This document shows positions 24,345 through 31,353 of a DNA stretch of 35,922 nt, in pieces (within the stretch, counting starts at the first letter, position 1; each line of letters opens with the position of its first letter). The translations under genes were made by a program, and so were the position numbers. The notes beneath the pieces were generated by a model. The model did no database searches, was not told the DNA's origin, and saw only the letters and a program-made list of their open reading frames with translations. Source of the DNA: Gammaproteobacteria bacterium UBA7449 (GTDB lineage Bacteria > Pseudomonadota > Gammaproteobacteria > Pseudomonadales > Pseudohongiellaceae); assembly GCA_002477465.1 (NCBI GenBank), contig DLPV01000067.1, forward strand, positions 42,714-78,635, read 5' to 3'.

Positions 24345-25463
24345 CTACAACCAGACCTCACGATTATTGTTCCGACCAATCCCCCTTGTGAGCCGAGTGC
24401 TCAATAGGCTTTCCATCCCGCATTGCTGCAGCAGTTCCTGAACGCTCGTCTTCTCTTGATCTGGCAAGGCATCAACGAAGTCCTGCATGCGACTCAACAA
24501 ATAAAAGCGGTAGGGCTGTGCGATGGCCTGAATCTTTGTTTCCATTACGTCAAATTCAGTAAACCCCACATGTCTTTCAGCCACTGTGTTCGATGGCATA
24601 GCCTGGTTTTCTTCCAGCCATTGATTGATAGTGGCCGCGGCAGCAGTGGTCTCTGGAATAATGTCGATAGCGATGTGCTTGAGAACTTCGATAAGCGAGT
24701 CAGGGATTTCATCTCCCGCTAGATACTCTTCCTCACCTAGTCCAAACTCGCCGAAATCAGGATCAGGTCTGTTCATTCGCTCCACCCAGCGAAACAGTCT
24801 TGTTGCTTTTGTTTGTAATAAACGGATAGCAGCAGGGTCCCGTCCCAAGTGCCCAAAAAACGGGGCAATTAGACCGAAGTCGCCGATACAGGGTTTGTTG
24901 CCCAAGAGGTAGGGGTATTGGGCAAAATGTTGGTCGAGTTTTTCTATTAGTGTTCCATAGAGTGATTCAATCATTTCAAAGTTAGCCGGAACTGCGCCAA
25001 AACTTTGTCCGGCGCCTCGCATGCGATTCATCTGTTCTTCTGCCTTTTCCTTTCTATCCGGGATTGGGGGAATGAAGGTTTCAAAATGGAAAGTTAGGAA
25101 TTCCAAATTTTCCTCAGGAAAATTCCAGCGATAGTGCATGGCAGGTCGCAGCAAGCCTTCAGTGCCAATGACATCGAACAGCAGGCTAAGGGTTTTCTGT
25201 TTGGGCGTAACAGGAGAAATGGGCTGACTATTACTCGCTTCAAAATGATCTATGATCGCGGCACCGTCCCGAATTACTTCGCCGTCTTCAGTTTCAATAA
25301 CCGGAATACTCTGGCGCTCTCCCATTTTGGGGAGTACATTTTTTGCGAAATGTGGTGAGTTCGGCAGGGTTTCTTCGTAGGGAATGCCAGCCTTAATGAG
25401 ATAGCTGCGAGCTCTGCCAGTATAGAGTGAAAGAGAAGAGCCATAGAGAGTAACTTTAGACAT
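24345..25463 (-). CDS. Glutathione S-transferase-like protein with extended C-terminus
   Basis: A 372-residue protein. The N-terminal thioredoxin-fold GST domain (residues 1-80) reads VTLYGSSLSLYTGRARSYLIKAGIPYEE, with the cis-Pro strand SIPVIETEDGEVIRDGAAIIDHFE. The helical domain follows (about 90-260), including YPYLLGNKPCIGDFGLIAPFFGHLGRDP, the N-capping-box region typical of GST C domains. About 110 extra helical residues follow, which is unusual for a GST. The catalytic residue is probably S8-S10 or Y14 near the N-terminus. The gene lies 123 bases downstream of the candidate selenoprotein in the same direction, with a hairpin between them. Confidence 0.8.
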   Translation of the reverse strand: MSKVTLYGSSLSLYTGRARSYLIKAGIPYEETLPNSPHFAKNVLPKMGERQSIPVIETEDGEVIRDGAAIIDHFEASNSQPISPVTPKQKTLSLLFDVIGTEGLLRPAMHYRWNFPEENLEFLTFHFETFIPPIPDRKEKAEEQMNRMRGAGQSFGAVPANFEMIESLYGTLIEKLDQHFAQYPYLLGNKPCIGDFGLIAPFFGHLGRDPAAIRLLQTKATRLFRWVERMNRPDPDFGEFGLGEEEYLAGDEIPDSLIEVLKHIAIDIIPETTAAAATINQWLEENQAMPSNTVAERHVGFTEFDVMETKIQAIAQPYRFYLLSRMQDFVDALPDQEKTSVQELLQQCGMESLLSTRLTRGIGRNNNREVWL

Positions 25464-25526
25464 AGATATTGAGCTTTTCGTAGTTGCGCTTTAAAGCGGA
25501 GAGGTTAAATGCTGAGAATATACGGC

Positions 25527-25584
25527 AGTCAGAGTAAGTCGACTTAAAACCTCGAACCAAAAATCGACCTAATCTGACTCTTTT
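25527..25584. terminator. Hairpin between the selenoprotein candidate and the GST-like gene
   Basis: AGTCAGAGTAAGTCGA (25527-25542) pairs with TCGACCTAATCTGACT (25564-25579), 14 of 16 positions. It is followed by CTTTT on the plus strand. It sits just after the stop of the redox gene at 25587 and may end most of its transcripts, so the two genes need not be fully co-transcribed. Confidence 0.5.
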
Positions 25585-25586
25585 GA

Positions 25587-26717
25587 TTATTTGGTTTCCG
25601 GCTCATCAATATGCTGCAAGCCTTTACGAATCATTATCACAATTGGAATTAGCCAAATGCCGTAAGCTATCGCCGCAGTGGCAACCCAATTCGTAGGCAA
25701 GATCAAAAATGCCGCAATCCAAAGGGCGAGAAAAACCGGAATCCGGCGCGCTGCTCGTTTGACTCTTTGTAGTGCCGAGAGTTTGCTATTAGTTAGCAGA
25801 AAAGGCACTGGCCTGATAAACCAACCATTTGCCATTAACAGGGCAACAAATACCGGGAAGGGTCGACCCTTAGAATCCAGCTCGGGCTCGCTGTCCAACA
25901 AGGCATCCAAGTTGCTAGCAGTTTGCTCCAGCGACTCAGTAAGTTTCTTATAAATATAGCTTGCTGTTGGTCTTTCTGAGGCACCGCCAATGTTTGCGCG
26001 AGTCGGCACACTACGCCAGCGATAAAGAATTCGCTTATTGATGTCTATTCCCAGCACGCCAGGCTGAAAATACCCCTTGGGGTGTGAAAGGCGCTCATCC
26101 GTGCTAATGATAAAGGACGTCTGTTCATTGACGAATAATTCCAGCCAGCCTCTCTCTTTGCATTGCCCGGCGATCTCCTGATGAGGATCGCCGACAGTAT
26201 CAAAATTGAGCTCCCATTCTGATTTGGCGGCATCGGCAAGGCGCTGTGGTTCGCTCACAATTGCATAGAGCTCGCCACCCGCTGCACGAATTTTCTCGGC
26301 AACGCCTTCTTCAACATAGCCTCGTAACTCGAGGCGACAGGGAGGTCACCAGAACCCGCGGTAGAAAACCAGGACAACGAATTTGTGCTTACTAATGACA
26401 TCGTCAAGCCAGGCTTTTCTCGCCCCCGGAGGAGGATCGAGTTCCGCTTGAGTGCCATTTGCTATCGACGCCTCGTCAGTGAATGAAACGGAAAAGCTGT
26501 CCCCGCTTCGCAGCACTTTAAACTTCTTCTGTTGGCAGATATCGCCGCCGCAAAGTACGAGGCGAAGCTCTTTTTCATCGCTCTGCGCTAATGAATTTTC
26601 GGCATCTACAATACCAGTGACTTTGAATTCATCTGCGGATTGGGCATTAAACCAATTGATTGCTGCATCTACTTCCGGCTGCAGGTCAATTGGTATTGAT
26701 TCGCTTACTTTCGCCAA
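25587..26717 (-). CDS. Candidate selenoprotein: membrane-anchored peroxiredoxin-like UxxC protein
   Basis: The frame runs 376 codons with one internal TGA at 26346-26348 (residue 124). The surrounding residues are VVLVFYRGFW-U-PPCRLELRGYVEE. Peroxiredoxin-like (AhpC/TSA) proteins have 'FYRG.WCP.C' here, so the TGA replaces the first redox cysteine and gives U124-P-P-C127. Coding character continues in frame on both sides. Domains: about 1-105 unrecognised with a CGGDIC motif (56-61); about 106-215 thioredoxin fold (AAGGELYAIVSEPQ, PGVLGIDINKRILYRWR); the tail has two membrane helices (about 325-366). The start is TTG at 26717 with AGGA eight bases upstream and no better alternative. A SECIS-like hairpin follows the UGA. 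Alternative: a nonsense mutation that happens to hit the active-site codon. Without Sec insertion, the two halves would look like separate 123- and 223-residue ORFs. Confidence 0.72.
26317..26348 (-). promoter_or_regulatory. Candidate bacterial SECIS element after the in-frame UGA
   Basis: After the UGA (26348-26346) ten bases follow, then GCCTCG-AGTTA-CGAGGC (26335-26319), a perfect 6-bp stem with a 5-base loop. Sixteen bases separate the UGA from the apical loop, and G is the second base of the loop. Published bacterial SECIS consensus asks for 16-37 bases and a G in the first two loop positions. A few weak pairs (U-A, G-U, U-G) can extend the stem past a C/U mismatch. Confidence 0.65.
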
Positions 26718-26789
26718 TTTGCAGTTCCTGATGGTTTCTAAAGGGTTCTAATGTGCAGCAATTAAGACGCAGATAGTAGCGTCAATAAA

Positions 26790-26825
26790 TAATGTTGTAC
26801 ATTAAATAATTAATGGATACCATTA
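26790..26825. promoter_or_regulatory. Paired palindromic operators, TAATGN5CATTA
   Basis: TAATGT-TGT-ACATTA (26790-26804) and TAATGG-ATA-CCATTA (26811-26825) are two 15-bp palindromes with centres 21 bp apart, two helical turns. They lie midway between the divergent selenoprotein candidate and TetR gene, 73 bases from each start codon. This is the expected layout for a TetR-family repressor controlling itself and its neighbour. Confidence 0.65.
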
Positions 26826-26897
26826 TCAAGCTAGTTGATGAATTATTTTTTATTGAAAAAGCAACGTGTCAGCGTGAACCGCTTAAGGAGTAAGTAA

Positions 26898-27566
26898 ATG
26901 GCCGCCTTGGAAGCCCGTCAGGCCCGGGCAGTAGATACCCGCAACAAATTGATGCGGGCAATGGAGAAGCTCAGTGCTGTAAAGGGCTCTGAAAACGTTT
27001 CTGTTAAGGAGTTGATAGAAGAGGCGGGGCAGAAGAATGAATCCGTGCTGCAATATCATTTTGGCAGTAAGGCAGGATTGTTGGCGGCGATTCACAAGGC
27101 CAGATTCACGCAAACCCAGGTCAAGCGGCGGAAGATGTTGGCTGAGTGTCTTGCTAAGAATGCCTCTCCATCTGTGCGGGATCTCTGCCATTTGATGGTG
27201 GGGCCTACCTTTCAACTTTGTAAAAGTGATACGGGGCACAGGCAATGGGTTGAAGCCTGGGGCGCCAAGAACGCAGCTCTAGTGCACCCTTCACTTGAGG
27301 AAGAGGCGATTGATGAAGGGAACAGCGTGCAAATCATAAAAAGCCTTTTCAAGTCGTCATTGCCCCACCTTGACGACACGATGTTCGAAAATCGCTGCCT
27401 CAATGTAATTCGTTTCTCAAATCTTTCGATGTCAAACCAGGCAAGGGAGAAGGCCGGCTTTAGCGGAAGGAAAGCTGAGTTGTTTCTGAGTAATTTAGTG
27501 GATTTGCTAGTAGGAATGTTTAAGGCTGAAGTCTCAGACGAGACCGAGCTGTGCTTAAGAAAGTAG
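26898..27566 (+). CDS. TetR-family transcriptional regulator
   Basis: A 222-residue regulator. The N-terminal HTH region covers about residues 15-65, and includes VSVKELIEEAGQKNESVLQYHFGSKAGLLAAI; this is the TetR_N domain with the 'YHFGSK.gLl' end. The ligand-binding part is helical and unassigned. AAGGAG lies eight bases before the ATG. The gene is divergent from the candidate selenoprotein, with two matching palindromes between them, so it probably represses both. The GST gene starts 109 bases downstream and may be co-transcribed. The inducer is unknown; an oxidant or electrophile is plausible from context. Confidence 0.88.
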   Translation: MAALEARQARAVDTRNKLMRAMEKLSAVKGSENVSVKELIEEAGQKNESVLQYHFGSKAGLLAAIHKARFTQTQVKRRKMLAECLAKNASPSVRDLCHLMVGPTFQLCKSDTGHRQWVEAWGAKNAALVHPSLEEEAIDEGNSVQIIKSLFKSSLPHLDDTMFENRCLNVIRFSNLSMSNQAREKAGFSGRKAELFLSNLVDLLVGMFKAEVSDETELCLRK

Positions 27567-27675
27567 AGATTGCTTAGTTATTTAAAGGACGGAATTCAAT
27601 TCAGGGAACAAAATCTAAACACCAAGGCCTCTATCAAGTAAACAAACAGGCTCTTATTAGGTGAGGAAATGACAA

Positions 27676-28287
27676 ATGTTGAAACTCCATTTTGCTCCAA
27701 ACTCTCGTGCAAGCCGCACCCTGTGGCTGCTAGAAGAGCTGGGTCTGGATTATGAATTGAATCGGATGGAGTTCCATCCAAAAGACCTGAAGTCTGATGA
27801 GCATCGTGCACGTCACCCATTGGGAAGAATCCCTGTGCTGGAAGATGGTGATGTCAGTATCTTTGAATCCGGCGCGATTGCTGAATACATCCTTGATTGC
27901 CATAAGAACGGTGGACTCAAACCTGACGCCGATGATTCCCGATACCCGGAATATCTGCAATGGTTCCACTACTGCGAAGGGATGGTAATGCCACCCATCA
28001 ACACCATTGTTGTGCACACACTTTTACTACCTCCAGAAAGGCAGGATGCAACGGTGCGCGAGCAGGCGCAGCGGCTTCTCGCAAAGGCCTGGGCGCCAGT
28101 AGAAGAAGCAATCGAAGGCAGGGACTATCTGATCGGTGACTTTTCAGCGGCAGACACCATGCTAGGACATGCCTGCATCATGTCGAAACGTTTGGGTGCG
28201 ATTAATGAAGAGAATTACCCGAACCTAAGCGCCTATGCCGAACGTCTGTTGGCTCGCCCGGCCTGTGCAAAAGCGTTTTCGGCTTAA
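27676..28287 (+). CDS. Glutathione S-transferase
   Basis: A 203-residue GST of normal length. The N-terminal thioredoxin-fold domain (1-80) starts MLKLHFAPNSRASRTLWLLEELGLDYEL. It includes the cis-Pro and glutathione-binding motif GRIPVLEDGDVSIFESGAIAEYIL, with E-S contacting the gamma-glutamyl group. The all-helical C domain (about 90-200) carries the N-capping box YLIGDFSAADTMLGHA. The S10 in 'NSRASR' is the probable catalytic serine, as in bacterial beta or nu-like GSTs. GAGGA lies eight bases before the ATG. It is on the same strand as the TetR regulator 109 bases upstream. Confidence 0.9.
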   Translation: MLKLHFAPNSRASRTLWLLEELGLDYELNRMEFHPKDLKSDEHRARHPLGRIPVLEDGDVSIFESGAIAEYILDCHKNGGLKPDADDSRYPEYLQWFHYCEGMVMPPINTIVVHTLLLPPERQDATVREQAQRLLAKAWAPVEEAIEGRDYLIGDFSAADTMLGHACIMSKRLGAINEENYPNLSAYAERLLARPACAKAFSA

Positions 28288-28347
28288 CTTAAACCCTGAT
28301 TTAGAACTGCGACGGTCAAACAAAACCCAGTTCCTAAAGGTCATGAT

Positions 28348-30003
28348 ATGAAAGCATTTCAAAACCGCTCAGCTATGAAAAAAATTCTAATACCCGTTGT
28401 CATATTGCTGGCTCTTGGGGGTTGGCTGTTTTCCCAATACTGGTTCTACTTGCCGCGCATCATAATGAGTTTCACTGATCCAATCGGTGATTTTCAGGAT
28501 GTGACCTGGCAGCAGGGTCCTGCAACAGCCAGCGATGACCAGCAGCCTCCCAATATCGTATTGATCGTGGTGGATGATTTGGGTTTTAACGACATCACCT
28601 TTTACGGTGGCGGTATTGCAGGTGGCAGTGTGCCAACGCCTAACATCGATTCCATTGCTTCACAGGGCATACATTTTCCAAATGGCTATGCAGGTAACGC
28701 CTCCTGCGCACCTTCGCGCGCTGCACTGTTAACCGGGCGCTTTGCAACGCGCTCGGGTTTTGAGTTTACGCCAGTCAATCCACAAATGGCTCGGTTTACC
28801 AACACCCTCACTCCCACCGATGATTTCATCGAGGAAAACGCCGTAAATTACCCTCCAGTGGCATCCCTGGGACTGCCAACAAGTGAGTTGACGATTCCAG
28901 AGATGCTGGATGCTGAGGGCTACCATTCTGTTGGTATTGGTAAATGGCATCTTGGTCGTGCTGAAGGCTTAAAGCCATTGGATCAGGGATTCGATGAGTG
29001 GCTGGGATTCCTTGCGGGAGGCGCATTGTTCATGGATGTTGATGATCCGAATGTGGTTAATTCCATGCAGGACTTCGATCCCATCGACAAGTATCTTTGG
29101 GCTAACCTGCAATTCGCTGTTCGTTACAACGATGAGGAAAGATTTGCGCCGGATTCACACATGACTGATTACCTGAGTAGGCAGGCTGTAAAGGCGATTG
29201 AAGCCAACAAAAACCAGCCCCTCTTTATGTATCTGGCCTATAACGCACCTCATACACCACTACAATCAGAAAAAGCGGACTACGATGCCTTGTCCCATAT
29301 TGAGGATCACGTTGAGCGAACCTACGCCGGCATGATTCGCGGTCTTGATCGCGGCATTGGCCAGGTTCTGCAAGCCATGGAAGACAATGGTATCGACGAC
29401 AACACGATTGTAGTGTTCACCAGCGATAATGGTGGGGCCCACTATGTTGGCTTATCCGACTTAAACCAACCTTATCGTGGTTGGAAGATGTCCTTTTTTG
29501 AGGGAGGGATTCACACACCTTTCTTTATTCGTTGGCCCGACAAAATCCCGGCCAACAGCCAATACAATTCTGCAGTAGCCCATGTCGATATTTTCTCGAC
29601 AGTTCTCGCAGCGGCAGGTGTCGAGCAACCAGGAGACAGAGTTATCGATGGCGTTGATCTGATGAGTTACGTGATGGCGGAGCCGCAAATAGCATTGGAC
29701 CGACCGCTATATTGGCGAACAGGCGATTATAAGGTTGTGCAACAAAACGGCTGGAAGCTTCAGCTTCAAGAACGAAATGGCATGACCTGGTTGTACAATC
29801 TGAATGAAGATCCAACCGAGCAAAGCAATCTCTCCGAGGCCATGCCTGAAAAATTGGTAGAATTAACAGAAGTTTTGTACGAGTTGGATAATGGGATGGT
29901 GGAGCCGCTTTGGCCTGCTCTATCTCAGGGCCGGATAACTGTGGACCATACTCTTCGAGCACCGCCGGAGGGAGAGCATGAGATGGTTATTTGGACGAAC
30001 TAA
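28348..30003 (+). CDS. Membrane-anchored or exported sulfatase (type I)
   Basis: A 551-residue sulfatase. It has one N-terminal hydrophobic segment (about 12-33) that may stay as an anchor because no clear cleavage site follows. The formylglycine motif is C120-A-P-S-R, the canonical C-x-P-S-R. Metal ligands are in VLIVVDDLGFNDI (D76, D77) and VFTSDNGGAH; the GKWHLG motif is at about 197. The second half carries FFEGGIHTPFFIRWP and DVFSTVLAA-type strands typical of arylsulfatase A-like enzymes. It differs clearly from the sulfatase at 22590, so it is not a recent duplicate. AAAGGTC precedes the chosen ATG. A perfect REP palindrome follows 43 bases after the stop. Confidence 0.92.
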   Translation: MKAFQNRSAMKKILIPVVILLALGGWLFSQYWFYLPRIIMSFTDPIGDFQDVTWQQGPATASDDQQPPNIVLIVVDDLGFNDITFYGGGIAGGSVPTPNIDSIASQGIHFPNGYAGNASCAPSRAALLTGRFATRSGFEFTPVNPQMARFTNTLTPTDDFIEENAVNYPPVASLGLPTSELTIPEMLDAEGYHSVGIGKWHLGRAEGLKPLDQGFDEWLGFLAGGALFMDVDDPNVVNSMQDFDPIDKYLWANLQFAVRYNDEERFAPDSHMTDYLSRQAVKAIEANKNQPLFMYLAYNAPHTPLQSEKADYDALSHIEDHVERTYAGMIRGLDRGIGQVLQAMEDNGIDDNTIVVFTSDNGGAHYVGLSDLNQPYRGWKMSFFEGGIHTPFFIRWPDKIPANSQYNSAVAHVDIFSTVLAAAGVEQPGDRVIDGVDLMSYVMAEPQIALDRPLYWRTGDYKVVQQNGWKLQLQERNGMTWLYNLNEDPTEQSNLSEAMPEKLVELTEVLYELDNGMVEPLWPALSQGRITVDHTLRAPPEGEHEMVIWTN

Positions 30004-30041
30004 TTGGCGGACATGAGTGATGAGTAAATTGTAAAAAGTGT

Positions 30042-30083
30042 AAATCGGACAGATTTATTTTACTAAAATAAATCTGTCCCTAT
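30042..30083. repeat. Intergenic REP-like hairpin, copy 7 (perfect)
   Basis: GGACAGATTTATTTTA (30047-30062), a single C, then its exact reverse complement (30064-30079) form a flawless 33-base palindrome with 16-bp arms. It lies between the convergent sulfatase and DUF1501 genes and is the type copy of the family in this window. It may act as a two-way terminator. Confidence 0.85.
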
Positions 30084-30104
30084 ATGCCGTCAGGATATTG
30101 CTGA

Positions 30105-31349
30105 TCAGCCGATTAGCGATAGTCTCGCAAAATCACCACCAAGCACTGATCCCACATCCTGCACGTCCATCCACTCTTGAATCATGCTGCCGTAGACTGA
30201 ACGGAAATCGGTTGTCATGATCAGGTCTCCCTGATCCAGAACCGAGAGGCTAGGATGCTCGCCGTGAAAACCACCCTTTACCTGGTTGCCGAAAATATAC
30301 ATGGGCCCCGCGACGCCGTGGTCTGTACCAAGTGATGCGTTTTCCTGAACTCGACGGCCGAATTCCGTGAATACCAGCATCACCACATCGTCCTCCCGAC
30401 CCATGGTCTTGAGGTCAGCCTGAAAAGCCAGGACGGCATCGCCCACCTGATTGAAAAGCCCCGCCTGATTTGGAGCCTGGGAAACGTGCGTGTCGAAACC
30501 GGAGAAGTTGGTATAGTAGAAGCGAGCATCTGCTCGCGCTTCGATGAGGGCAGCTATGTTGCGTAAAGAGGTGCCTACGGTGCCATAGCCATAGTCTGAA
30601 TTCGTTCGGTAATTCGCGCAGGTGCGGCGCACAAACTCAGAGCTATCGGCCGCTGTTGAGGTAACTCTGCGGACAAAGTCGAGGTTGCTTCTTGCTGATC
30701 TCGACCTGTTCGACATAATGCTATCAAAGGCGCTCGCCTGAGATTCAGCATTATCCAGGCGATAAGCCGCAGGATTGCTGAATACCACGGGTGGGTGGTA
30801 GGTTGACGAAACTGCCTGTGACTGCTCTTTGGCAATATTCATCACTATGCCACTGGCTTCCCTTGGGATTACTGTGTCTGCAAGCCGCCCCACCCATCCT
30901 CTGGATTCCGGTGCATTAGGTACGCCAGTGTGCCAGAATTTCATCGCTTCGAAATGAGATCGATTGGGATTGGGATAGCCGCAACCATGCACAATAGCCA
31001 TCTTGCCATCTTTATAGAGGCGTTCCCATCCTAGTAGATTTGGATGCAGGCCGTAATCATCAGAAAGCTTAAGCACGGCATCAGGCTGGATCCCGATCGT
31101 TGGCCTGGCTAAGTAGTATTCATCTTGAGTATAAGGCACGACAGTATTGAGGCCGTCATTCCCGCCCGATAGTTCCAAAACAACCAGAATTCTGCCATTG
31201 TCGGTAAGCTTAACCTCTGCAGCACTTGCGGAAAATACTGGCGATAGACCTGTTCCAGCAGCAAGTGCTGCGCCCAGATTGAGTTCCAGGAAGCGGCGTC
31301 GGCTGCTGCTAAAATTTTTGGTATCAGTTAAATTCTTATCCCTGTTCAT
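30105..31349 (-). CDS. DUF1501 protein, Tat-exported
   Basis: A 414-residue member of DUF1501 (PF07394). A twin-arginine signal (SSRRRFLEL at about 16-24, then a hydrophobic stretch and SASAA) sends the folded protein to the periplasm. Family landmarks are visible: ILVVLELSGGNDGLNTVVPY at about 54-73, YGLHPNLLGWERLYKDGKMAIVHGCGYPNPNRSHFEAMKFW at about 100-140, GFDTHVSQAPNQ, and VVMLVFTEFGRRVQENASLGTDHG. The fold resembles sulfatase/alkaline phosphatase-like enzymes, but its activity is unknown. The ATG lies only four bases after the stop of the upstream DUF1800 gene, so the two are co-translated. Confidence 0.92.
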   Translation of the reverse strand: MNRDKNLTDTKNFSSSRRRFLELNLGAALAAGTGLSPVFSASAAEVKLTDNGRILVVLELSGGNDGLNTVVPYTQDEYYLARPTIGIQPDAVLKLSDDYGLHPNLLGWERLYKDGKMAIVHGCGYPNPNRSHFEAMKFWHTGVPNAPESRGWVGRLADTVIPREASGIVMNIAKEQSQAVSSTYHPPVVFSNPAAYRLDNAESQASAFDSIMSNRSRSARSNLDFVRRVTSTAADSSEFVRRTCANYRTNSDYGYGTVGTSLRNIAALIEARADARFYYTNFSGFDTHVSQAPNQAGLFNQVGDAVLAFQADLKTMGREDDVVMLVFTEFGRRVQENASLGTDHGVAGPMYIFGNQVKGGFHGEHPSLSVLDQGDLIMTTDFRSVYGSMIQEWMDVQDVGSVLGGDFARLSLIG

Positions 31350-31353
31350 TGAA

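Noticed and set aside
26258..26258. Separate gene starting at the GTG at 26258 (223 residues)
   Set aside because: It would begin in the middle of the thioredoxin fold, has no ribosome site, and lacks the redox motif; the frame continues upstream through the TGA.
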